A stretch of DNA of 64,000 bases from Siphonodentalium dalli (taxonomy: Eukaryota > Mollusca > Scaphopoda > Gadilida > Siphonodentaliidae). The first letter of the stretch is position 1; each line of letters opens with the position of its first letter. Position numbers and translations under genes: made by a program. The notes under the pieces were generated by a model. It did no database searches and was not told the DNA's origin. It saw only the letters and a program-made list of their open reading frames with translations. This document shows positions 47,378-57,320 of this stretch, in pieces. Location: assembly GCA_032622095.1 (NCBI GenBank), contig CP136067.1, forward strand, positions 63,066,893 to 63,130,892. Reading direction: 5' to 3'.

Positions 47378-48520
47378 GTGAAAGTTGTGTTGTGCCAACT
47401 AACATTGATGTGGGATTTTTCACCCACGCCGCAGCCGATAATTTCGAACAAAGAGCTGAGAGACTATAGATCCACAATTTCGGATGTTATGGACATTGTC
47501 ATCTTTCAAAGCAGAGTTCTTAGCCAGAAGCAGAAACATGTATCTGAACAGCAAGGACCTTCGGTAAACATGAACACTATTCTTGAATGTCCTAACATTA
47601 ATGTTAAATGTGCATCTCCAGTTTATTTGAAGGGGTTGACTTCTTTGCCTATTATGACACCCGAGAAACTTGATTTAAATCCAGTTGATATTGTGTGGAT
47701 CACAGCCAGAACTTTCAGCAACCGACTTTTCTATTTGAGTGTCGGCGAACATATTTTACCATGCAGGGTGGACTGTTATTACAGTGTTATGCATATGAAC
47801 CTAGCATCGAAGATCCAAGGACCCGCAACAAACGTTGGATACTGTAGAAATGTGTCTGCTCCTCCAAATGACTTTGACACTGTCTTCACCGTGCTCACGC
47901 GGCTCTCCATAGTATTCGGGAGGATTGTTCTTGACTATTGTGTGATTACATTTGACGAAGCATTATACTCAATAGCACAGCTGATCAAGTGTAGGAATCG
48001 CGAGCTCTACCCTCGATTAGTGTTGAGACTTGGTGGTTTTCATCGTACGCTCAACTTCCAAAGGATAATAGGTAAACGAATGCAGGATTCTGGAATTAAG
48101 GAGATGGTCATTGAATCTGAAATTTATGGTTCAAATAAAACAGTAAAGGTGTTGGCCGGTAAATCACACAACATAGGAATGAGAATGCATAAACTGTTAA
48201 TCGACGCCTTGCTGAGATTAGAAATAGTTGAGTTTCTTAACTCCTTGGATCCTGCAGTGCTGAACAATATCAGAGACAAATTGCAGGTCCCAATGGATGA
48301 TTTGTTGATGGTCTTCAGAAGCGGTGTTACTGATCCCATTGAAGAGGATGTGCTTAAAACTATGAATCATGTGACATCATCAATGTGTGCATTCAAAGAC
48401 CTATTCTACAACTTTAGGTCGCGTTGCTGCGAACTTTCAGCCACGTTCGCATTTTGGGACGAATATCTTGAGTATGGTTCAGTGCCTGTTGAACTATGTC
48501 GCAGCCGAGAGAAACTCTGA
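47378..48520 (+). pseudogene. Longest intact segment of the broken family gene (N-terminal/central region)
   Basis: A 380-codon open frame; the part from about 47450 matches the family, while its first ~25 codons are out of frame (the correct frame there is that of 47278-47469). It shows T-N-V-G-Y-C, D-F-D-T-V-F-T-V-L, V-I-T-F-D-E-A-L-Y, R-L-G-G-F-H-R-T-L-N-F, I-E-S-E-I-Y-G-S-N and G-K-S-H-N-I-G-M-R-M-H-K-L. No intron is needed, as in other transposon-borne or retro-copied genes. After 48485 the homologous reading continues in another frame (Y-V-A-A-E-R-N, then L-N-Y-A-C-W). Confidence 0.75.
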
Positions 48521-49022
48521 TTTCGCAAACCACTTGGATATGTTTGCGAAAATGATTCCGTATGACTTCGCATATGACCACTTGAACTACGCGTGTTGGG
48601 TGGTGTCTATACCTTGCAGAGATGAGCACACTGGAAGACTTTCATCCAGATGTGTACACTGCTATGGGTCAGGGACTTCATACAGTCTGAAATTCTCGAA
48701 ACGTTTCGGCAACATTCAATGGCGTATGGTCCCACCAGGGAATTGAGCAAACTCTCAATAGAGATTGTGGTTTCTTGAAATGAACATTTCGAAGTGAGAA
48801 GGCCATCGAGCGTCATGATCTTACAGCACATCCAAGAGCGGAAGTAATGTCGAACCTACTTACAATGTGTGATCTGAATGCTGGGTCAGCTTCACTCCAC
48901 AGGGAAGATACCCAATCTAGAACCATTGCGGATGAACGGAAAGTTCGGGCCATCATGGAGAAATTTTATTCATGTTTGACTAGTCCATTTAAGGTTGATA
49001 ACGACGCGAGCGATGATTCGCC

Positions 49023-50003
49023 ATGCCACTTGTCAATATCGCCACAGGCGTGGTACTTCCCAACGAGCCTCACTCCAAAGAACTCTTGTCATTCCTTGAA
49101 AATGGGAAGGAAAGAATGAAAACATTCATTGAAGATAGGCTAGACACTGATACAGTGTACATTATGGACCCGATCCGTCACTTCCTGGTGAGAATCCTGG
49201 TCCTTGCAAACGACAGGCAGGTTCAACTAGACAAATGATTCTGTTATGAACTATCCTTTGTCCCACTGTCGCTATTCAACATCGATGGAACTATGCGTTC
49301 TGGAACAAAAAGTGATCTTCTCCATCTCCTAGAAGACAAGGTCAGTGACAGTTCGCATCTTGAACCGAAGAGCATCGACATGTGGGTGTTTGATTTTATG
49401 GCAATTGTCCAGATGATATGTGGCAGTGCAAGTTCGAAATTTGACACTGTTGGAGATCTATTTAACACTGTTGAACGTTTAGTACTCTCAAAACTAACTT
49501 CGACGTGCAAGGTTGTTGCCGTAGTCGCAGACCGTTATGACAATTCTGATTCCATCAAGTCTTCTGAACGATCAAAGAGGTCAGCACAAGGCAGCCTCTC
49601 TGAGCGAGTGTTCAAGATAAGTGACACTCGTCTGCCCTCGAAGTTGACAAAAATGCTGGCCAACTCGAAGACGAAGAGCAATTTAGTGGAGTACATCTAC
49701 GTTCAACTCGAATCACACCTGGCTCAGCTAGATTACTTAATGGGCAAAAAGTTTATTTGGCGGGTGGCTTCACAGAAGGAAGAAGATGTGATGGTAGATG
49801 TCGTCGGACAAAACAGCTGTCCAGATTTGAATTCTGATCACGAAGAGGCTGACTCTCGAATGTTTGTCCATGTCGCCTATTCTATTGAACAAGATGGAAT
49901 TAAGTCGGCAGCTGTCTGGAGCCCTGGTAGGGATGTTGCTGTGCTAGGTTTGCACACTTCCAATTCTTACGTCTCAATGAGCTGTTCTTCCACACTGGTG
50001 TAA
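49023..50003 (+). pseudogene. PIN/FEN-like nuclease segment of the broken family gene
   Basis: One frame from 49023 to about 49975, interrupted only by TGA at 49237. Acidic motifs come in the order of the FEN/XPG-PIN fold: W-V-F-D-F-M-A-I-V-Q (about 49384), V-V-A-D-R-Y-D (about 49525), S-D-H-E-E-A-D-S-R-M (about 49837), S-P-G-R-D-V-A-V-L (about 49920), and, after two frameshifts, A-L-T-G-C-D-T-T-S (50085-50114). FEN1-type enzymes use a Lys/Asp-rich start, an E-A-(E/D)-A helix, a D-x-D pair and a G-x-D turn. The match is by motif, so the assignment is inference. The 50062-50457 frame ends with Q-L-P-P-T-K-N-S-L and R-V-N-Y-Q-S-Y, the family's usual C terminus. Confidence 0.7.
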
Positions 50004-50457
50004 AACAGAAGGAACGATTTGTAGCTCTGCATGACATCGCGAAAGAAATCGGATCAGACATTTGTGTAAAGCGCTTCCAGCTTTACATGCGTTGACTGGC
50101 TGCGATACCACCAGTACAGCACAGAACGAAATGCGCCATATCAACTGCAGAAAATCACGAAGAGATAACGAAGATCCTGTGCACCTGTCTGACTTAGGAA
50201 AAGAAGCATGCGAATCGTTTGTATGTGCCATGTATACGGGCTCTGCCAAGATCAAATCAGTCGACGAGGCAAGATTCAAGCTATTCACCAAGAAGCAGTC
50301 ATCGAGCGACCAATTGCCACCAACAAAGAATAGTCTCAAACACCATATTCAGCGAGTCAATTATCAATCCTATATACGGAGGCATGCAACGAGTCCTGTC
50401 TTGAGTCTTCCGTCTCCTGGTGGCTGTGGTTGGAGAACAGCACCTAGACCCCCGTGA

Positions 50458-50940
50458 TTTCGCTCGTGGACCCGACTCCAAAAGAATTGGTTAAATTTAC
50501 TCGATACACATGCAAAAGTAATTGTTCCACTAAAAGATGTGGCTGAAAAAAACACAATCTCACATGTACCAGTATGTGCGGATGCGACGACGACACTTGC
50601 GAAAATCGAGATTACGGGAATAGCGTTTCGGATGATGAGAGTACAGATGAATACGTGGTGGTAAAATATATAGTAAGCAGCCAAATGATTGCCAATCCTA
50701 TGTTTCAAAATATACATTGTATACACACCACTTATTATTCAAGAAACTCTTTTTCTGGGTTGAATAATGTCTTGTCAAACGAAAAAGAAGAACATAATAA
50801 CCGAAATAAAACTTCCAACTAATCACAAATATGGCAATTGTGTTTCCGTATTATGGTCCGTATATTAACGCATATTACGAAATGTTGGGGGGTCAACTTT
50901 GGAGCCTTAATTATGATTATAAGAACAACCACACGAAGCT
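50458..50940. other. Intronic sequence after the broken gene
   Basis: Includes an acidic open frame at 50574-50822 with no recognisable motif; it may be residual 3' sequence of the element. Confidence 0.45.
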
Positions 50941-50974
50941 CATATACATAGTTTGGAATAATATATTCAGGGAA

Positions 50975-51270
50975 GTTATTATACCCCCCCGCAACGAGTT
51001 GTGGGGGAGGGTATACTGGTATCAGCTTGTCCGTCCGTCCGTCCATCTGTCCGTCGAGCCGTCGTTCCGTCCGTGGACACAATTTTGTCCGGAGTTTTTC
51101 TCAGTCGTTTTATGATCATTTTCCGTGAAACTTGGCACAGACATCTGTCTGTCAGACTTTTTTTGGTCGTGTTATCCCCCCTTTTTCGACTTAGAAATTG
51201 TTTTGCAACATGCATAATTTTGTCCGAGCTTTTATTCCTACATTTTTGAATCAATTTGTTTTTAACTTGG
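50975..51270 (+). repeat. Dispersed repeat with GTCC head, copy 1
   Basis: TATACCCCCCCGCAACGAGT pairs loosely with ACTCGTTG-like TTGTGGGGGAGGGTATAC. A (GTCC)n run follows at 51027-51075, then GAAACTTGGCACAGACATCT. The frames over the GTCC run (Val-Arg-Pro-Ser repeats) are not genes. Confidence 0.65.
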
Positions 51271-51279
51271 CACAGATAT

Positions 51280-51560
51280 TAAGTACCTTGGGAACCTATG
51301 CACTTGCGTTTATGACGTCTGTCTGACATTTTTTGGTGCAGTTATCCACCTTTTTCGACTCATAATTTTGTCCGAGCTTTTATTTGTGGAGTTTTGATTA
51401 GGGTTAGGGGTTAGGGTTAGGGGGTTTAGGGTTAGGGATACCTGTTGACTTTTTTTTGTGGAGTTATGATTAGGGTTAGGGTTAAGGGGTTTAGGGTTAG
51501 GGATACCTGTTGACATAATTTCAGTGCCCAATATATGGTAATGGCTACTTCACTTAAATA
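51280..51560. repeat. Two ~85-bp units containing interstitial TTAGGG repeats
   Basis: GATTAGGGTTAGGGGTTAGG plus GTTTAGGGTTAGGGATACC lies at 51396-51449. The related GATTAGGGTTAGGGTTAAGG plus GGTTTAGGGTTAGGGATACC lies at 51471-51513. Both are preceded by GTGGAGTT(T)TGA and followed by TGTTGAC. Confidence 0.85.
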
Positions 51561-52430
51561 ACATTTTGAATACAGGGGTATTACTTAGTCCCATCTGGGA
51601 CAAGCCCATCTCTAGTTATGTTGTGAATTATCATCAGAAATCAATACTGTGCCCGAGAAAATTCCATTCAATCGACAAAAAACTTGGAAAATTGGATGTC
51701 CCATTTGCTTTTTTGGTGGTATTTATAGTGGAAAGTTGTAAATTGGTCGGGTCTGGTGAGAATATATCTAGCATAGATATTCAGAATATTATTCTGCAAC
51801 TTATGATACAGCGCCCGATAATTAATGTAACCCTTTCACAAAACAATATCTGAATTGGTCAATTTCAGTTATCTGCGAGCGTTTATGGAGGAGGGTTAAG
51901 TTTTTGGATACTGAGTGAGTGTCCTTTGAATTAAATTTCTGTTATGTATATTCTCATGAACTTGCAGGTTGGGAGAATTTAGCAAATGGAGCTAATATTG
52001 TGACACTGATAAATTTGCAGTTGGGAGAATTTTACTCAAGAAAGCTAATCATCGAACACAAATCCAATGATTTTGGCATGTAAAAACTCGTAAAATGTAA
52101 TTTGTGTGATGAATTCTGTCACACAAATGATAGATAAACAGGTTATACACACAATATGTTTGTAACGATTCATTTATCGCGACTCGATTAGTTTTCATGC
52201 TCACATAGCTACTCGGCGATCAAGGTCGCCTTGTCACTATATAGCCACGAAAACTATAGCCTCATCGATATAAACACTTTGTGTATATAACACATATTTA
52301 TCGAAGGTGTTCCCCCCAGCCATCGGAATCTCCAGTTCAAAGAGGGGATTAATCGTACTTACCATTTAAGAAAATACGGAACACAAAATATAGTTATTAT
52401 CACCCGCCAAATAGAAAATTTGCGTGGATA
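51560..52430. other. Intronic sequence, no gene seen
   Basis: AT-rich; GCAGGTTGGGAGAATTTAGC and GCAGTTGGGAGAATTTTACT form a small tandem pair near 51965-52040. Confidence 0.5.
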
Positions 52431-53050
52431 TTGGAATGGGTTCCGTCCGTCCGTCCCGAATTTGTAAGAGCATTAACTTGAACAAATGTCAACGGATTTC
52501 AAAGATTTTTGGTATATCAGTTCACCTGACCATTACCTAGAATGTCAGTTCGCAAGCCAGGTCCGGTTGGATATTTTTACCGGCGTTATTGGACTTTGTT
52601 TATTATTTTTGTCGAATTTACCAAATAGCAAATAGAAGACGTCACAGGGCTCATTTCCACAAATCTCTACGGATTTCAAAGATATTTGGTATATGAGTTC
52701 ACTTGACCAGTATCTAGAAGGAGTTCGCAAACCAGGTCCGGCCGGATATTTTAAGCGGACTTATAGGACTTTGTTTATTTTTTTGTGTGCAAATGGACGA
52801 TGTCACAGGGCTCATTTCCACAAATGTCAACGGATTTCAAAGATTTTTATATATGAGTTCACATGACCAGTATCTAGAACGAGTTCGCGAACCATATCCG
52901 GCTGGATATTTTCAGCAGAGTTATTGGACTTTCTTTATTATTTTTGGTGCAAATGGATGACGTCACATATGGCTAATTTCCACAAATGTCAGTACCTAGC
53001 TAAAATGAATTCGCAAGCCAGGCTGTTTGACAAAATCCCACCTCTTGTTT
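52431..53050 (+). repeat. GTCC-headed repeat with ~160-175-bp tandem units
   Basis: After TTCCGTCCGTCCGTCCCG (52441) come units keyed by AACGGATTTCAAAGATTTTT, GTATATGAGTTCAC, TGACCAGTATCTAGAA, CGCAA(G)CCAGGTCCG and TTATTGGACTTTGTTTATTA. They start at about 52485, 52660 and 52820, with a truncated copy at 52981. Confidence 0.8.
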
Positions 53051-53269
53051 AGCACATACTGAGAACGTAAACATTATTGAGAATGTACTTCCCCAACTGC
53101 ACAATTCAGTGGGGGATACCGCCGTCTGCGACTGCTTGTTGTACAATAGAATGATAATTTCGACACCTTTGCTGAAGTAATGTCCATTACTTCAACGTTT
53201 CAAGATGTATGAGACAGAACAGCATAAAAATTTGAACAATTTGGTGCTCCAAAAGCTGCTCTTTTTATG

Positions 53270-53720
53270 TTTACCCATACCATAGTATGGTAAACATAGT
53301 GTCGTTGTCCGGATTGACCACTCGTTGTTCGTCTGTCTGTCCGTAGACACTTTATGCATGGTGCAATAACTCAAATATTTTCTATCTGATCGGAACCAAA
53401 TTTTGTATATGAATTTCTCAGCACAAAAGACAGATCGAGTTCGAATATGGGTTTGATCTGACTATTTTAAACAGAGTTATGGCCCTTTTTCGAAAAAATA
53501 TTCACTCTTAAAAAATAAAAACAATTTTAGATTGAATTCCTATGCTCAATTTAACAAACAATAAATAAATCAATAAATAAATAGATAAAAAAAAAAAAAA
53601 ATTTAAATAATTGAAAACTATTTATTTTTTTAAAGTTAGTAAAATTTGAAAAAAACTAACACCATTATAACTCTGCCAAGGGTACCCCGAGTCACCACAC
53701 GAATTTGGTTTAGATCGGTC
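53270..53720 (+). repeat. Dispersed repeat with palindromic head and GTCT/GTCC run
   Basis: ACCCATACCATAGTATGGTA is palindromic. It is followed by GTTCGTCTGTCTGTCCGTAG, then CAGATCGAGTTCGAATATGG and AGAGTTATGGCCC. The latter two phrases are shared with the 62.8-63.65 kb repeat. An A-rich stretch lies at 53570-53605. Confidence 0.65.
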
Positions 53721-54619
53721 CAAAATCTTTTGTTATGTACTGGTAAATTTGTTTGGAGCGACATTAAATCCAATTCATCAATTCCATCCCATGCCTTTGG
53801 ACTACTTAGCTATTGACAAGGCTATATTATTTTCTGATGTCTCTTATGCCAATGTGCAGATAATCTGATAAAGAAAGCTATGGTATCTAATTTAAAATAA
53901 AGATTCAACAATACACATCACACGATATTAACAGTAGACTTGGACATCTGTGCTGCCTTGCACAGCTGAAGATATCACTCTACATATTGTCTGAGGTCAT
54001 TATAAATGTTATTGGTTTAATAGAGATGTCAGCTTTCAACATAAATAATTCCTGTGATTTGTTGACAGCTCTGCTATATAATTTATATTAATTGGTCAGC
54101 AGTGAGGTGGCTTATCTTGATCTATATTGTTGGTAGAAGTTGATACATTATCATTGTAAACTTAAATTGGACTCTCTTAACCCAAGTATTCCATGTTTCA
54201 CATTTAACCCAAGGCTGTGGTGGTGCAGCATTACAGATCCTGTACCAGTGCATTCTCTTATATAAATGCGAGTGACCCATAAATTCCAATAATTTGTGTT
54301 GTGTACATTTGTCTATAATAGTACATAACAGTATACTCTATAATTCAACACCAAAACTCTCATTAATGATTCCGATCATAGTAATTTACTATCGCCAAGG
54401 GATGGGTTAACATCTGCCAATCGTGATCGGCCTCTCGTTTATGAATCCTTAACACCCTTTTGATTGGGCATGCAGATTCCATGAACCAGTTAACATGGGT
54501 GTGCAACCTGCATACCACGTAAAATTTGCCAAAAGCCCCGCTTTCCAGAATTGAGGAGGGGTGTACATCTTGTATCTTGTGTTCCATTACTTATTTGACC
54601 TATATTTAAGATAGGCCCC
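53721..54619. other. Intronic sequence with inverted copy 3 of repeat P
   Basis: 54222-54285 reads GGTGCAGCATTACAGATCCT ... GCATTCTCTTATATAAATGC, the inverse of the repeat P copies at 23.9 and 46.1 kb. Nothing else recognised. Confidence 0.55.
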
Positions 54620-54919
54620 TGCGAAGATTCGATTCGTGAATCGGTCGTCCTGATTCGATTCGACTGTCCGATTCGAGTATTTTCGAATCATTCATGATCA
54701 GACATCATATATAGGCAATCAACTGTCATAACACGATGAAAACAACCCAATTTTTATGCCATATAAACAATAAATAATCGTGCGGCTCGAGATCAAACGG
54801 ATCGCCGTGTCGACCAATAATCTATAAATAGAACCAGGTAGGTAATGTCGTAATGACTATTGAAGCGACGTAATTGTGAATTCCTGAGGTGCGTGTTTAC
54901 AGAATAATACAAAACCAAA

Positions 54920-55772
54920 ATGGCTGAGTTTCGTTGCCTGTTCAATTTATTAAAAAGCGAGAACAAATATGCGTGTAAGCACTGCCCAACGCTTTTGTCT
55001 GTTCAACCCGCGGGTACAACAACACACCTTAGGCTGCATGTCCAGGGAAGCACCCTGCTCTGTTCCAGAGAACGATACAGACGGAAAATTTAAAAAGGCC
55101 GAAAGTTGAACTTCCAGAAAATTTGCAAGTAGGTGATCATGATTCTGCACTCAAGAAACAGTCCACGATGGGCCAAAATTTCGTCCCCAAACGCATAATT
55201 ATGCCAGACACAAAAAAAAAGTTTGATGCAGCCCTTCTAACATTTGTTGTCGTTGATTGGAGACCTTTTGAGTCTGTGCCCGGCGAGGGTTTCAAAAAAA
55301 TGTGTGATGTCCTCACTGGAGGAAGTTATGACCCACCCCACCTCACAACGCTAACAAGAAAAGTAAATGACCTGAGAGTCAATGGAGGGTAGTTTGAAGG
55401 CCTATTTGAAAAAATTATATCGGGAAATCGAAACTTTCAGTCAGTTTCGATCACTGGAAGTGCGACAACAACAGTAATTATCTTGTGCTGACCATCCATT
55501 ATGTAAGTTTCGAATGGAAGTTTGTTACAAGATGTTTGTCCATGATCAATTTAGAGGACAATGAAGCCGATCACACGGCAAATGCTACAGAGAAACTGAT
55601 CAGAGCTCAGTTTGTTAAATATGGGTTGGATTTAAGTAGGGTCATGTTCGCCACCACGGACACAACAAATGTGATGCCATGCACAGCACGTCAGCTGGGA
55701 ATTTCCTGGATGGGTTGCGCTGCCCACAAACTACAGCTGGCCATTAATGCTATGGTTAACGCCGATGTTTGA
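54920..55772 (+). pseudogene. Truncated, frameshifted hAT transposase (BED-finger type)
   Basis: Three frames join into one protein. The first (ATG 54920 to about 55090) has C-K-H-C-P, a spacer, then T-T-H-L-R-L-H, a BED zinc finger (CxxC...HxxxH). The second (about 55092-55392) has F-V-V-V-D-W-R-P-F-E-S-V and G-E-G-F-K-K-M, typical of ZBED-like hAT proteins. The third (about 55445-55772) has S-N-Y-L-V-L-T-I-H-Y, F-A-T-T-D-T-T-N and C-A-A-H-K-L-Q-L-A-I, the RNase H-like core region. In most hAT proteins the second Asp motif reads TDNAxN; here it is D-T-T-N. The C-terminal dimerisation region is missing after 55772. Confidence 0.85.
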
Positions 55773-55804
55773 ACCCGAGCCATGTAAATGACTATAAAAG
55801 GGAA

Positions 55805-55895
55805 CAGGACTACCCGCCCCCGAGACAACCCGCCCCTATGCTATTTTGGGGGCGGGTTGTCCCGATAAATGAGGGCGGGTTGTCCCGAAATTGTT
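55805..55895. repeat. GC-rich hairpin cluster GGGCGGGTTGTCCCG
   Basis: ACCCGCCCCCGAGACAACCC then GCCCC is followed by GGGGGCGGGTTGTCCCG and again GAGGGCGGGTTGTCCCG. The first block can pair with either of the last two, giving alternative hairpins. It is strikingly GC-rich against its surroundings. Confidence 0.8.
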
Positions 55896-55899
55896 AATA

Positions 55900-56398
55900 G
55901 TGATTATGTTCTTTTATGTTCTTTGATGATATATTATTAAAGATTTTGATCAACAAAACATGTGTTTATTCATTAATTATGTCAATGCGTGGACTGGGAT
56001 AAAGAATGACACGATGTTTTGACAACTGAACGGCACTTAAGGTAAGTGAAGACTAATTAAAAGGGGTGCTTTCAAAACAAACATTTGATGCAAATGGTTC
56101 ATTATCACAGTGTGTTATCACAACACTTAGTGATCGGGATTCATCTCACTGATGTTAACTGGAGGTGAGTATACAAACAGCCTTTGAACGATGCCGACGG
56201 AACTGGGTATATTAACTCTTGAGTGTGGGACATCTTCATTTTGCAAGTATGTTTCCTTGCATTCACTGCGATTTAGAGGTCCGACCAAAGCAGCATGCCG
56301 TTGATTGTGATGTTTGTGAGCTCTGGTGACACTGGAATCGACCACGTGCAGTACTTTCATGCCAAATGAGGGACCGTCGCCCTTAATTTCATTTGCAA
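55900..56398. other. No gene accepted
   Basis: A 77-codon minus-strand frame (56127-56360) contains no motif that I recognise. Possibly part of the surrounding element. Confidence 0.4.
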
Positions 56399-56628
56399 GC
56401 CTTGCAAAGACAGGTAATTATTGTATACTTACGGTCTTGTGTTCTGTAAATCACTTTGTAATATTTTAATATCTATATAAATATCATGTAAATATATAAT
56501 AGATATATAATAAATATAGCTTGCAAAGACAAGTAATTATTGTATACTTACGGTTCTTTGTTCTGTAAATAACTTTGTAATATTTTAATATCTATAAAAT
56601 ATCATGTAAATATATAATAGATATATAT
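56399..56628. repeat. 120-bp tandem duplication
   Basis: CTTGCAAAGACAGGTAATTA ... ATATATAATAGATATAT is repeated at once from 56520 with a few differences. Each copy contains an exon-end-like AAAGACAGGTAA. Confidence 0.85.
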
Positions 56629-56691
56629 GTTTTCTTACTATATGAGCACTGTCATATAGCTCTGTTTAAAAAAAAAAATTATATCCAACAG

Positions 56692-57241
56692 GCCAGACAC
56701 TTCTCGAAATTCTACCGACGACATCCTCGACTTAGCATCAATGATGGACTGCGACTCTGATACCATTGCCACTGACATTCTATGTGAAGAAGCCGATGAT
56801 ACGTCTCAACGACTGTCCGATGCCATGGACAGCAACGACGACGACACTACCAATGCCACCTCATCGCCTCAGCCATCATCAGACCAGACTTCAGACAACT
56901 TGAACCTAGACTTCGACCTGCCACATCGAATCGCCATCACACGTCAACCTGAACCAATGGAGACGTCGATAGTAGACCCTGATCTGCCTTGCGACGATGA
57001 ACTACCCCCTGATGAGCCTGTCACCTACCGAGTTCTACATACCATGGTCCCACTTCTGCAGAAGGAGGCACAGACGGTGACTACCCGAGTCACCTCGGCA
57101 GATCTCGACACAGAATCCCGATCACGTTACACTATCCAGGCCAGGAAGATTAGGGAGTTCTGGGATGATTACATGTCTGATCCACCGAGGTTAACAACAG
57201 CCAGCTTTCTGAAGAAGTGCTCAAACGTGCGAAAGGTGTAG
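56692..57241 (+). CDS. Acidic Ser/Thr/Asp-rich open frame of unknown function
   Basis: The open frame begins after a possible acceptor (CCAACAG at 56691) preceded by a T/A-rich tract. The first in-frame ATG is at 56741, giving 166 residues. The first half is rich in Asp, Ser and Thr (D-S-N-D-D-D-T-T). The second half contains T-Y-R-V-L-H-T-M-V-P-L-L, T-V-T-T-R-V, I-R-E-F-W-D-D-Y and S-F-L-K-K-C-S-N-V-R-K-V before TAG. Codons end in C or G more often than in neighbouring DNA, as expected for real coding sequence. I do not recognise the family. Its position just inside the GATTCG-rich right border suggests an exon of the mobile element, perhaps an accessory or DNA-binding protein. Confidence 0.5.
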
Positions 57242-57320
57242 ATTCGATTCGAGATTCGATTTGCGAATCATTCTCGTGATTCGATTCGAGATACGATTCG
57301 AAATGAAATCCCTGATTCGC

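Larger units (their letters stand above)
47096..50457 (+). pseudogene. Broken multicopy-family gene with a C-terminal PIN/FEN-like nuclease region
   Basis: Recognisable protein runs over 3.4 kb in one direction but changes frame at about 47280, 47450, 48485, 48760, 49020, 49975 and 50060, and has one in-frame TGA at 49237. I recognise it as a family of long, multicopy, unnamed proteins seen in many coral, mollusc and other invertebrate genomes. Conserved blocks in order: N-I-L-S-V-A-Q-D-L (47160), V-V-P-T-N-I-D-V-G-F-F (47395), T-N-V-G-Y-C (47830), a G-G-F-H block (48030), E-S-E-I-Y-G-S-N (48115), V-N-I-A-T-G-V-V (49030), F-N-I-D-G-T-M-R-S (49275), and a nuclease-like end. The family name and mobility mechanism are unknown to me. 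No inverted ends were identified. Confidence 0.8.
54620..57320 (+). mobile_element. Candidate hAT element bounded by GATTCGATTCG-rich ends
   Basis: Degenerate GATTCGATTCG runs lie at 54634-54690 and, in the same and inverted sense, at 57241-57325. Between them are a BED-finger hAT transposase fragment (54920-55772), a GGGCGGGTTGTCCCG hairpin cluster, a tandem 120-bp duplication and a 166-codon acidic frame. Exact tips and target duplication could not be fixed, so the outer borders are approximate. Confidence 0.5.

Noticed and set aside
51001-51254. Val-Arg-Pro-Ser and Asp-Gly-Arg-Thr repeat peptides
   Set aside because: They are translations of the GTCC run in a dispersed repeat.
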